This document shows, piece by piece, positions 37,301 to 42,100 of a stretch of 64,000 bases of DNA. Location of the stretch: positions 1 through 64,000 of the forward strand of contig NZ_JABULX010000013.1 of the NCBI RefSeq assembly GCF_013328345.1, in the 5' to 3' direction. The notes beneath the pieces were generated by a model. That model did not search any database and had not been told where the DNA came from. It saw only the letters and a program-made list of their open reading frames with translations. The stretch is from Marinifaba aquimaris (GTDB taxonomy: Bacteria; Pseudomonadota; Gammaproteobacteria; Enterobacterales; Alteromonadaceae). The number at the start of each line of letters is the position of its first letter. Position 1 is the stretch's first letter. Both the position numbers and the translations under genes were made by a program.

Positions 37301-39182
37301 AATCGATTATCGCAAAGGCAACAATGTTACGTTAGCGGCTTATCTGGTATTAGAAGCTGGATGTGAATTGGTTCAAACAGCACTTAGTTCATTCTTGTCT
37401 CAGTCCTTAACGGATTACATGTTGCCAACAAGCTTCAATGTACTTGAGCAACTGCCTTTAACTATTAATGGCAAGTTAAATCGCAAAGCACTACCTGAAC
37501 CCACATTGGTCACTAAGGATTATGTAGCCGCTGGAGATGAATTAGAAAGCTTACTTTGCGAGATTTGGCAGCGCGTTTTAGGATTGGAAAAAGTGGGCGT
37601 TAACGACAACTTTTTCCATATCGGTGGTGATTCCATTTTAAGTATTCAGCTCACATCACAATTGCGAAAAGAAGGCTTTAGTCTGCAAGTAAAAGATGTG
37701 GTAAGTGCGCCAACTGTAGCTAAGTTGGCTGCTTTATTAGCTAAATCGAAACAAAAAAATATTAATGCTGAGCAAGGTGTGCTGACAGGCGCATTTCCAT
37801 TAATGCCAATTCAAAAGTGGTTTTTTGATAATAACTACTCGCAACCAAACCACTGGAACCAAGCCTTCACAATTGCTATTCCTGAAGCCATTTCAGCTCA
37901 AGCAATTCAAGAGGCGCTGAACGCTCTAGCCAAACAACACGATATGTTGAGGTGTTGTTATCAAGTTAACGAATCAGGGCAAATGACCCAATGTTATCTT
38001 GATTCCGGTGCTGAATTAGCAGGTTGTTTGCAGAGTATTGATGTCACAGGGTTAAGTGATAGTGATATTCAGCGCAAGCTTACTGATTTACAGAGTCACT
38101 TTGACATTACTAAGGGACCATTATGGCAAGCTACGCATCTTTATGGCTTTAATGATGGGCATGCGCGATTGTTCTTTGCTTTCCATCACTTGATTATTGA
38201 TGCCGTTTCTTGGCGTATTGTTATTGAGGATATGCGTCAATTGTTAAAGGGTAAAGCACTAGCAGCCAAGACCAGTAGCTATCGTCAATTCTCTGAAGCG
38301 ATGCAGACTTATGCGAAAACAAGACGCAGTGATGCTCAATATTGGCAGTCTGTATTAGCTTCAGCAGCCCAAGTTGCGCCAGCAACTGTTGCCGATAATC
38401 AAGCGACAATTGAGTTATCAGCAGCGCATACTGAACAGTTATTACAACAAGCAAATGCAGGTTACCACACTGATATTAATGACTTGCTGCTGAGTGTATT
38501 AGCTCGTTCGCTCTTCGCTCTGACTGGTCATAGACAAAACCTCATCATTCTCGAAGGTCATGGTCGTGAATCAATTGATGATACTTTAGATGTATCCAAT
38601 ACGATTGGTTGGTTTACGAGTCGTTACCCAGTTGTGTTGAGCAATCAAAATGAATTACCGGAATTGATTGTGCAAACGAAAAATATGCTTCGAGCGATTC
38701 CTGATAAAGGCCTTAGTTATGGTGCGTTAGTCAATGCAGGTGTGATTGTTGAAAATGAACAAGCTGTTATTGGTTTTAATTACCTAGGTCAGCTTGATAC
38801 AACAGGGCAGAATCAAACCAACGACTGGCAAATATTAAATACAGCAAGTGGTCAGCAAGTATCTACTGCTAATAAAGACAAGCTGCTGCTCAATATTAAT
38901 GGCGGTGTTCAAAATGGTCGATTGAGCTTTAATGTTCAATCCAAATTTTCAGTACTCAAAACGTTGAGCTTTAAAACTAACTTCGAAAAAACACTGGTTG
39001 CAGTTATTGAGCACACATTACAAGTTGCAGAATCTGGAGGCGTAAAAACCAGCAGTGACTTCTCGGCAAAGACCTTATCTGATGATGGTTTGAAAGCGCT
39101 ACAGCAGCGACTTGATAAGAATAAAAAAGAAAGCGGGACAGTGAAAAAGACAAAGTCCCCGAAAAATATCATAAGGATTTAA
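17904..39182 (+). CDS. Nonribosomal peptide synthetase, modules 1-5 (7092 aa)
   Basis: Start at the ATG 17904, six bases after an AAGGAG SD; the preceding in-frame TTG is ignored. Domain order (rough residues): starter C 1-450; A1 467-960, T1 Ser1016, E1 1060-1483; C2 1510-1945, A2 1967-2480, T2 2524; C3 2579-3000, A3 3026-3543, T3 3587, E2 3633-4056; C4 4081-4513, A4 4541-5043, T4 5090, E3 5136-5556; C5 5584-6016, A5 6043-6529, T5 6574, E4 6623-7046; basic tail to 7092. All C and E domains keep HHxxxD and all T domains keep the Ser. The starter C domain (HPAQENIHLEQLLNPNNPL, HHIINDG) points to N-acylation of residue 1. By-eye specificities are Tyr-like, unassigned, Val, unassigned and Tyr-like. 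The tail KKTKSPKNIIRI is a likely C-terminal docking peptide for the next protein, whose ATG directly abuts the stop codon. No thioesterase is present. Confidence 0.96.
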   Translation: MKNGYAVNSRSEEQQLGEHFKLHPAQENIHLEQLLNPNNPLFNLAWCQRVESHIDPALFQQAWHLLFQHLDVLRTQFTASDAALPLQSFDRQALPEPALQFLDFSAKNNPEQSIHQWMKEDLHQVRDYLSECVFQITLFKQSDSVSIIYFRFHHIINDGVGIYELSELFHKLYDCLANQKSTSWLADLPQYREEIDLAQRYMHSPRFTKDQAYWQQFVEQHTFSRLPVRYESKISDIHSFDLSAQLDSELTAFCQQYSLSPLAVIISIVSLYFSRTTDQNQFAVGTVVHGRRRKGKVPALGMCSNGIPVSCERLEAMSFLEHAQLIAKSIRQAWRHSQFPASHIARLSNEEQNNLCDIQVLYDAFSSSLNATNVKSVHLNNNADIQPLQIRLLNYEVDPGFKLRITYSTQYFNKQDITQLSERLVYLLQSALAKPELAIESLPLMLEREADLLLTSQTRLAKVSNQSTTVHQCFAEQAQNTPDAIALTYQDESLTYQALDEKANKLAQVIRDTFEQGPKADSLIALYLDRSIDMVVSMLAIMKAGAAYVPIDPSFPSERVAFILNDTKTEMVLTQRHLLTELEAIAEDIPRNIHLNALDTLDLSNIQYRDFDDSDNAASDLAYVIYTSGTTGQPKGVMVEHRNLCHLVDAQSKAFNANQCQSALAFASYVFDASVSEIFVSLLQGHQLYICDEAQRQDPYLLGQLIVSEQIELATIPPIFLAQMQLNDLSSLKTLVSAGESPSLGLLEKLSQVCSVINAYGPTEITVCASAHSFKPGDIANNIGLALDNVDLYILNAQGQLQPPGEVGELYIGGAGVARGYLNRDDLTSRNFIANPFSADSKTGARLYRTGDLVRWLMDETGVLIGLEYLGRNDQQVKIRGHRIELSEIVHALDKYQGIEQSAVIDLDEKGNKSLAAYYVAQANIEIDINQLNQYLTTFLPDYMLPASFTQVAVIPRTLNGKLDRAALPKVNKKITTSYQAPQSSTEKQLCSIWQSLLAIEPISVNDNFFRIGGDSIIAIQLTSKLRKEGLDVRVKDIFDNPTVSQLSRFVADASEKVSIDAEQGTLKGDFSLLPVQQWFFDKALDNPHHWNQAFRLTLPSTVTEHALERALSELALQHDMLRCTFTQTATGQVIQRYSADSQASMGEFLKFDVSGLDKNSLFEQLSSWQSSFDIFDGPLWRAIHLTGAGSNQLLFIFHHLVIDAVSWRIISEDLQRLLAGEKLERKTTSYRQWVDAVEHYAKRNLTDVQYWQAVLDDYKLNAPLNLNKTGAEQSECLTLDSSNTASLINQSNSAFNTEINDLLLSALSVACARCFDTEVNHITLEGHGRETIADEIDVSNTLGWFTTLYPVRLKHYTNLDDLIVHTKEMLRAIPSKGLTYGALKQSGHLDKAVLPNISFNYLGQLDAGSRGDWQINAQDCGPLYAESSSELLLNINAFIQDGQLQLHLDSKLPAATTEHFISAYQTAINEIIEHTLKVAQQGGISTPSDYKLDGLSVEVLRKLQQQYQIEAIYPATSLQQGFIFHHLSQPNDDAYSVQLLMDYHQALDLSLYQQAWELASLRFPSLRIAFDWQSDGSALQIITAGASIKDQHFSFIDISDKQECERARLIAEIEQKDRALGFDLSQPGLLRITVIKQSEYLFTVLKTEHHSIGDGWSSSILMQAVHDNYNQLKKQQTPELLIDNAYLLSQEYNQEQSGISDAFWQENSQSWSTVNDLNALFTNRIDLNQTKVLHNPAEQELCLAGEQYQQLKTKCRQLGVTVNVALQFAWHKLIQVYTQDTQTIVGTTVSGRDIPVLDVETSVGLYINTLPLALEWDDNQTVEALLKTIHQKIADINSHSASELGRLQQNGERLFHSLFVFENYPLAKENSTGIETDYQLKAAREKLDYPIAVVAFEKSDALVIKLKYDLDWLDASHSSVLLNQLNRILSVVVEQSDIEHQLISLSQLEQYQTLVKAAVKPCEQQDVIKRFEHFAIAQPNSVALTYENEDITYQALNQKANQLARAIKKAQGQTSGEQLVGLYLDSSPELIISILAVLKAGAAYVPISPSQPQARTQFILEDTQACLVISQTKYLSLLNDCTSNLVTQPQIIELEQFKLSTDVSTDNLDVPISSSNLAYIIYTSGTTGRPKGVMIERRALSDHINAMTPLYGIDGAERLLLFSNIVFDWAQEQIFIALLNGVQLSVLKDNRLTCEAFIDLIIERKLTGINIPPVFAKAVLPTLFADAQLLERTELKRIIIGGEAFPKTVLHHWQASQAHQKIKLFNAYGPTEATVTSHIYQFDVEKTLQTNTLGSHIGDGFSLVLDKNQNIQPVGAVGELYITGSRLARGYLNKPDLTEQFFIANPFESGSSVYPKMYKTGDLVRQLPKGNKTGGCFEYIGRIDNQVKIRGYRIELAEIESVIAELTSVKQVAVIDYTKNDNKYLVAYLVPELSTQLDLAACQSLLAERLPDYMLPSYFVELAHIPVNNSGKLDRSKLPEPELSQNSQYVAPTGQLESALCDIWQHLLGIEKVGVVDNFFALGGNSMAALKLISKVRQALSIDIGLNLIFEYKTIRGIANHIDTEQVINIPRSESSQYPLSFAQQRLRFIEAFEQGSSAYHIPYLVRLDDDVQLDVLRDAINYIADRHPILKTIYSDTHQQVLDDQVNFKACQFTDQTSLLVLLKSEIEQVFDLGSELPFRVVHYQGINERYLLLLWHHIAFDGWSMNIFVDELACIYPAICKQQPIDLPKLPISYGDYASWQHDYIQGEVLNTQIEYWQKTLLDFESLALPTDKPRLKEMDYQGADLHFELPEVLSEQLRELAKEQQTTLYTVLLSAFYIMIGRLSGQSDLIIGTPSDNREFAQTQSIIGFFVNSLALRAQFDGAVSVVDFIAQVHDVVRQAKAHQQLPFEKLLDVLSIDRDPSRHPVFQVLFSLQASASVDDAALPFKSTSLLEDVYSPAKFDLSLILDDSNATIKAAFNYAISLFDETSIARMATMYQLIVQSFVEDARQPIGTISLLCEQDRQLLLQINKQALPYPDSKSLVQLFSEQALATPDNTALILNGNKLSYAELEQRSNQLAHYIGHVYQQQKAQPLTKGSLIATYLDRSFELVISMLAILKSGAAYVPISSDYPAERCQFMLEDTAASMVLTEAAFNQRLTLWLEQSSSESILIDVDHVQVSMQEKTPLAIPVTSTDLAYVMYTSGTTGKPKGVKVPHRAVVSLVCNNNFAELDASDVFLQLSNPNFDAATFEIWAPLCHGASLVLPQIEGTVSVAQLAHYLEHEKVSVLWLTRALFDHLYNQDHDLFASLQYLLVGGEALTANLIDQLIKQPNRPHKILNGYGPTESTTFTTIYDCDQFNLDISANNSVPIGQAINTRQLYVLSPEQQLLPIGAKGELYISGAGLATGYLNRETLTAERFIENVFASEDDLEKGYTRLYKTGDLVRWLTDEEGKPNVLEYLGRNDCQVKIRGYRIELGEAEVALCQLDGVEQAIALDYQRAGNNTLVAYICAQAGVNLDLNNLRMALSESLPDYMVPASFTLIDAIPLTLNGKLDRAKLPEPVFTNSDDYVAPRNELETLLCQVWQEVLGIEKVGIQDNFFRIGGDSIISIQLTSSLRKHDLNVQVKDIFNASTVEKLAVLLAKPTDSVSIEAEQGELTGEFSLLPIQQWFFDKSLSNQQHWNQAFMLQIPADIKVDDIHSAIASLTEQHDILRCVFNGSDRQEYLPTDSQLNAPLVEVDVSSLDSEQFQQKLTQLQSHFDIERGPLWQIAHLTGFDDGSCRLFFAFHHLIIDAVSWRIIADDMQSLLTGQSLPEKTSSYRQWVDAINSYAKKYDNELDYWESVISEADCNVVAEPAKSAITLDVKLDSEKTDQLLQQSNNTYNTEINDLLLSALCLAAERTFKQDSYLVKLEGHGREAIDERLDVSRTVGWFTSLFPVKLTTQSALSDLIIHTKEMLRAIPNKGIGFGAMQNKALNCAVESLQISFNYLGQLDANQTADWQINAGNCGQQIIDSTSDDVLLNINGAVQLGCLSFRLDCRFDRELSQHFATHFEQALIDVIQHTCDVSVDGGQATPSDYQVENLSIPLLKQLQQTYQIEAIYPATSLQQGFIYHHLSQPNDDAYRVQLLIDYHQDLDIQAYKKAWSMASMRFPILRTAFNWQQDVIQIISSQNSIGESQFNYLDISDFSEHEREQKIAEIQEKDRLIPFDLSQPGLIRFTIIKQAESYYTLLKTEHHSITDGWSTPVLMQAVHDNYNELVNGRLPQFQEDKAYTATQAYLFEQKETAQTYWQQAQLGFEQANDINGLLSQTIDLTQVRAVEQPAAEQLRIEGDDYAKLKSMCLSEGVTINVALQFAWHKLLQTYCRDSQTIVGTTVSGRDIPVEGIDTSVGLYINTLPLWVNWQDEANVLTVLQQIQKNIADINTYSGMSLGQIQQNGERLFHSLFVFENYPLDKSVKTQGIEKDVVLRAAIEKTDYPLSLIAYEESEALVVNLKYSEQWLTLAQSKRLLNQLNVIIEQISQSVEQPHTQLSLLSNTEVMAMLDEQSQPDRVFAQHQSLAQLFEQQVDLTPNNVALVYQGKQLTYAELNGKANQLARYIKQLYQEQTHSDISPDTLIGLYFDTGLEMIISMLAVLKTGAAYVPISPQYPEQRTQVILQDTAMRIIVTEQKYLSILDTCIDTLALKPGLIAADNMAPCSVEKNLPLNIKSTDLAYVIFTSGTTGKPKGVCIENASVLNTLHAMSTVYDFNEEQSKATLFSSYTFDVSVSEIFNCIGFGGELHILPQHIRTSSDLLVDYVKDNEINFVFVPPSVLSVLPQVPMPSVKKLIFAGDKCEQNRCVYWAEHYDLYNFYGPTEASIYASGKKAQVHNLNEIGQSLTNGRLYVLDPWLNILPPGVAGELYIGGAGLARGYFNRPDLTDDKFIANPFITEADRVKGFERIYKTGDLVRWRVDKQGQTCDLEYLGRNDNQVKIRGFRIELGEIENALAAHDSIQQAVVIDYEREGSKCLVAYIILNPEQVLDRTVLRNWLLSSMPEYMLPASYCEITHLPLTINGKLDRRALPEPEFVDKQDYVAPRSALERSIATIWQEVLGLNEISIHDNFFRIGGDSIISIQLTSRLRKEGYNLQVKDIFSAPNIAQLAVLLAAQAKSNKIEAEQGVLTGDFNLLPVQQWFFEQPLKQPNHWNQAFKLLTPASVSSLEIKQALSALVEQHDILTGQFYLDEGPVPMQRYTGAVSDDIFDVVDISEFSQASLQQKLTDWQSAFDIYKGPLWTAKLLTGFDDKQHRLFFAFHHLVIDAVSWRIIADDMQTLLTGGELGAKTSSYRQWVKTVKSYANQHQDEAKYWQAINAKTQALPMQSSPSMVELALTPELTTHLLVRANKAFNTEINDLLLSALSKALPSTSLNSSNVITLEGHGREDIDEHIDVSKTLGWFTTMYPVELQAYPDLTEQIIKTKEMLRAIPNKGIGFGALCQSGKVTQASVANISFNYLGQLDTHSDSDDFSIIMADCGNTASDENTSTLALNINGAIQNSRLYFRVESRLGDEQTHRFIAAFKTALTDVIEHTAKLAQSAAIKTPSDYHLTISYEHLTQLQNKYDVEAIYPATSLQQGFIYHHLSQPQDDAYRVQLMLDYCDGLDIEKYQQAWRLASERFSALRMAFDWQQDILQIVTRDASISSDNFSLNDISQFDSNVQAIMLEKIQQQDRAVAFDLSKPGLIRFTIIKRSDTLFTVLKTEHHSICDGWSSTVVMQVVHSYYNQLMAGQVIEVTPESTYGEAQDYYRIQKSAIQKYWHKQSQTFEQTNDINPLLSQAIDLNNTSSISKPGERSVTITGDGYKQLKTMCAEQGVTVNAALQFAWHKLLQTYTQDDQTIVGTTVSGRDIPVNGIETSVGLYINTLPLSVDWFGTERCIDVLRAISQNIAELNSYSAMNLSKLQQQGERLFHSLFVFENYPQADKSADGIESTVKFNAAIEKADYPLSVLAFEQNDGLVVGLKYGVDWLTEHQSDKLLTQLTEILSVVSQAPEQAHQDIVLVSEQERHQQLVLWNETRKPYPHQLTLHQAFEAQVELTPNQPAICFGELTITYDELNQRANKLARYIRDQYAASNRVDISADTLIALYLDRGIEMVVAILAVLKAGAAYVPISPDYPQARTRYVLEDSQASLIIGHHHYVERLHALEKCPAFVDIESAFISHQQSNNLALNHSSSDLAYILYTSGTTGTPKGVMIEHRNAMHLAHAQISGFAADTCQRALAFASYVFDASVSEIFVSLLSGHQVFICSEEQRKDPMLLGQYIQQHKVELATLPPIILSQLNDAHLASVKTLVSAGESASAELLDRLSRSCQVINAYGPTEASVCASLHYYQSGDLASNIGKAIDNAKLYVLDKHGQLLPNGVAGELYIGGEGVGRGYLNRPELTQERFIKNTFCEGRLYKTGDLVRWLDSGELQYLGRNDSQVKIRGNRIELGEIESQLLQYPDIKHAAVIDYRKGNNVTLAAYLVLEAGCELVQTALSSFLSQSLTDYMLPTSFNVLEQLPLTINGKLNRKALPEPTLVTKDYVAAGDELESLLCEIWQRVLGLEKVGVNDNFFHIGGDSILSIQLTSQLRKEGFSLQVKDVVSAPTVAKLAALLAKSKQKNINAEQGVLTGAFPLMPIQKWFFDNNYSQPNHWNQAFTIAIPEAISAQAIQEALNALAKQHDMLRCCYQVNESGQMTQCYLDSGAELAGCLQSIDVTGLSDSDIQRKLTDLQSHFDITKGPLWQATHLYGFNDGHARLFFAFHHLIIDAVSWRIVIEDMRQLLKGKALAAKTSSYRQFSEAMQTYAKTRRSDAQYWQSVLASAAQVAPATVADNQATIELSAAHTEQLLQQANAGYHTDINDLLLSVLARSLFALTGHRQNLIILEGHGRESIDDTLDVSNTIGWFTSRYPVVLSNQNELPELIVQTKNMLRAIPDKGLSYGALVNAGVIVENEQAVIGFNYLGQLDTTGQNQTNDWQILNTASGQQVSTANKDKLLLNINGGVQNGRLSFNVQSKFSVLKTLSFKTNFEKTLVAVIEHTLQVAESGGVKTSSDFSAKTLSDDGLKALQQRLDKNKKESGTVKKTKSPKNIIRI
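22371..25610 (+). other. NRPS module 2: C(D-L) - A (unassigned) - T
   Basis: The C domain (IEAIYPATSLQQGF, HHSIGDG near 1650) follows an E domain and is of the form shared by all post-E domains here. A2 signature by eye: D-W-E-N-I-G-A-V-T-K, from FDWAQEQIF, INIPP, IIIGGEA and FNAYGPTEATVTS. It shares D-x-E-N-x-G with the hydroxyornithine code DMENLGLINK, but I cannot assign it. T2 carries GGNS and no E domain follows, so the residue stays L. Confidence 0.8.
25611..30075 (+). other. NRPS module 3: C(L-L) - A (Val) - T - E
   Basis: The C domain is the L-L type (YPLSFAQQRLRFIEAFEQGS, HHIAFDGWS near 2699), matching the lack of epimerisation in module 2. A3 signature: D-A-F-W-L-G-G-T-F-K, from FDAATFEIW, LWLTRA, LLVGGEA and NGYGPTESTTFT, a one-residue variant of the well-known Val code DAFWIGGTFK. 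E2 (HHLIIDAVSW near 3771) predicts D-Val. Confidence 0.85.
30076..34580 (+). other. NRPS module 4: C(D-L) - A (unassigned) - T - E
   Basis: Post-E type C domain (HHSITDG near 4219). A4 signature: D-V-S-F-I-A-F-I-Y-K, from FDVSVSEIF, FVFVPP, LIFAGDK and YNFYGPTEASIYAS. It is not one I recognise; the DV..IA frame is reminiscent of the Pro code DVQLIAHVVK but the pocket has extra aromatics. The sequence around YVIFTSGTTG and AGDKC is divergent from the other eight A domains. E3 is intact. Confidence 0.8.
34581..39182 (+). other. NRPS module 5: C(D-L) - A (Tyr-like) - T - E - docking tail
   Basis: C5 has HHSICDG near 5721. A5 has the same D-A-S-T-V-A-A-V-C-K signature as A1 and closely matching flanks (CQRALAFASYVFDASVSEIF). 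E4 keeps HHLIIDAVSW near 6761, predicting D-Tyr. After E4 the chain ends in a Lys-rich tail of about 25 residues finishing NIIRI, the probable donor docking peptide. Confidence 0.82.
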
Positions 39183-42100
39183 ATGATGTTGGAACTATTA
39201 AAAGAATTATACAAAGAGACAATCTGTATTTGGGTTGAAGAGCAAGAGCTGAGTTTGGCTTTTGACGATGCTCCAGATGAAGAGGTGATTGATCTGGTTA
39301 GGTCTAACAAAAGTGATATTTTAGCTTTTCTTAATGAACATCAAGTATTTAGCCAAGAAGACTTTGAGCATCTAGTCGCTGATGTCAGTACGGATTCTCA
39401 GAGTATTCAGGCAATTTACCCTGCAACCAGTTTACAGCAAGGGTTTGTTTACCACTCTTTAAGTCAGCCAGATGACGATGCATATCGCGTACAAACACTG
39501 GTTGATTATCACCTAGCGCTTAATATTGCCCATTATCAACAAGCATGGCTGTATGCATCTTTAAAATTTCCCGCTCTTAGAATTGCTTTTGACTGGGAAG
39601 AAAGTGAGGAAATTTTACAGATCATTACGTCTGCTGCCAGCATCAATGAAGACAACTTTGATATTGTTGATATTAGCGACTTATCGGTAACGGATAGACA
39701 AGCTGCTATTGAGGGCATACAGACAGAAGATAGAAAGCGAGGTTTTGATTTAAAAGAGCCCGGTCTTATCCGGCTAACTCTTATTAAGCAAAGTGAGCAG
39801 CTATATACACTGTTAAAAACAGAGCATCACAGTATTGGAGACGGTTGGAGTGGCCCCGTTTTATGGCATACCGTTCATCAGTATTATGACCAGCTACAAT
39901 CGGGTATTACGCCTGACGTTCAACCTGAAACGGCTTATTTAGAAGCGCAAACGTATTATGGGCAATATGCCGATCAAACTAATCAGTATTGGCAAAATAA
40001 AAAGCAACAATGGGGTGATGCAAATGACGTTAATGCATTATTGAGTCGTCAGGTTGATTTGTCACAACTTAGAACCATTGAACAACCTGCTGAGCAGCTG
40101 ATCTCAATTGAAGGTGAGCAGTATCTCGAACTAAAAAACATGTGTCGTGAGCAGGGTGTCACATTAAATGCGGCTCTACAATTTGCTTGGCATAAGCTGA
40201 TACAAAGTTACACCCAAGATGAGCAAACCATAGTAGGGACAACCGTTTCTGGCAGGGATATTCCTGTTGCTGGGATTGAAGTCAGTGTCGGTCTTTACAT
40301 CAATACTTTGCCGATGATGATTGATTGGTTAGCCGATAAACCTGTAAGTGAGATCTTGCAAAACATTCAGCAGACGATTGCAGAACTTAACAGCTTTAGC
40401 AGTATGCCGTTAAGTCAGTTGCAAACGGGTGGTGATAGGTTATTTCACTCTCTATTTGTTTTTGAAAATTACCCCGCTTTATCACAAGAGCAACTCGATA
40501 CTGAATCGATCTCGTCACAGTTAGCTTATCGCTCTGTGGTTGAAAAAATGGATTACCCGCTCAGCTTGATTGCTTACGAACAAGGTGAAAGTTTGAATGT
40601 TGGGCTTAAATATGGTGAAGACTGGTTAAGTGAAAATCAAGCTTTGCGCCTTCTTGAGCAAATCGCTCTGATACTCAATTGTATCAGTCAAAACCCTCAA
40701 CTCTCACATCAGTTCGTTACACCGTTATCAGCAGATGAAAAGCATCTGTTGTTAGATACTTGGAATGACACTTGTGTTCCTTTTCCTGAAAATGACTGCC
40801 TGCATCATTTATTTGAACGCCAAGTTGAAAAAACGCCAGATAATATCGCCCTTGTTTTTAACGATGAGCAATTGACCTATCGCGCATTAAATGAAAAAGC
40901 GAATCAACTTGCGCGGGTTATTCAATCTCAACTTAGCAAACAATCAAGCGCAGAGTCTAAAACTGATACTTTTGTCGGGCTTTACCTCGATAGAAGTCTA
41001 GAAATGGTCATTAGTATTCTTGCCGTACTAAAAGCCGGTGCAGCATATGTGCCTATTTCAGTTGAAAACCCAACTGAGCGTAGCCAATTTATTTTAAGTG
41101 ATTGTGCCACGAGTGTGCTGATTTGCCAGCAAGGTTTAATTGAGAGTGTAGAGCGCATTTGCGAAGACTTACCACATCAACCTGCGTTAGTTGTTGTTGA
41201 TCAAGGTGATACCTATTTAGCTGAAGCAACTGAAAACTTGGACGTTGAAACTAACGTTAATGAATTAGCCTATGTGATTTATACATCTGGTACAACTGGA
41301 CAACCTAAAGGTGTAATGGTACCTCATAGCGGTGTCGTTAACCGTCTAGATTGGATGCAAAAGCAATACCCGTTAACGAGTGGCGATAGGGTGTTACAAA
41401 AAACACCTTATAGCTTTGATGTATCTGTTTGGGAGTTGTTGTGGGCTAATCAAGTAGGGGCCTGTATTGTGATGGCGCCACCTAATGTACACAAAGAGCC
41501 CGAGCAGTTAGTTTCTTTATTTAATCAAGCGCAAATTACCGTTACTCACTTTGTGCCTTCGATGTTAGATGCTTTTTGTCAGTATTTAACATTGTCATCT
41601 TTACCTTTCCCCAAAAGTTTAAGTAAGGTGTTTTGTAGTGGTGAAGCGTTAACGCCTGCTCACATTAATAGCTTTAACCAAGTTGCAGTACATCAACAAC
41701 AGCTGCATAACTTGTATGGCCCAACTGAAGCATCGATAGATGTGAGCTATTTTGACAATGCACACTTATGTCAGAGCGTGGTGCCTATCGGTAAACCGAT
41801 TCAAAATACCCAACTGTATGTGCTCAATAGTGCGCTACAACCTGTTGCAATTGGTGCCGTTGGTGAGTTGTATATAGCGGGTGTTTGTTTGGCTCGCGGG
41901 TACCTAAATCGCCCTGAATTAACGGCCAATACTTTTATTGCAAACCCATTTTCAAATGATGACTTCAATCGTTCTGGTGTTAGTCAGCTATATAAAACAG
42001 GTGATGTTGTACGTTGGCTTGGTGATGGGAACATTGAATACATCGGTCGTAATGATAGCCAGGTTAAGATAAATGGCTTGCGTATTGAACTGGCTGAAAT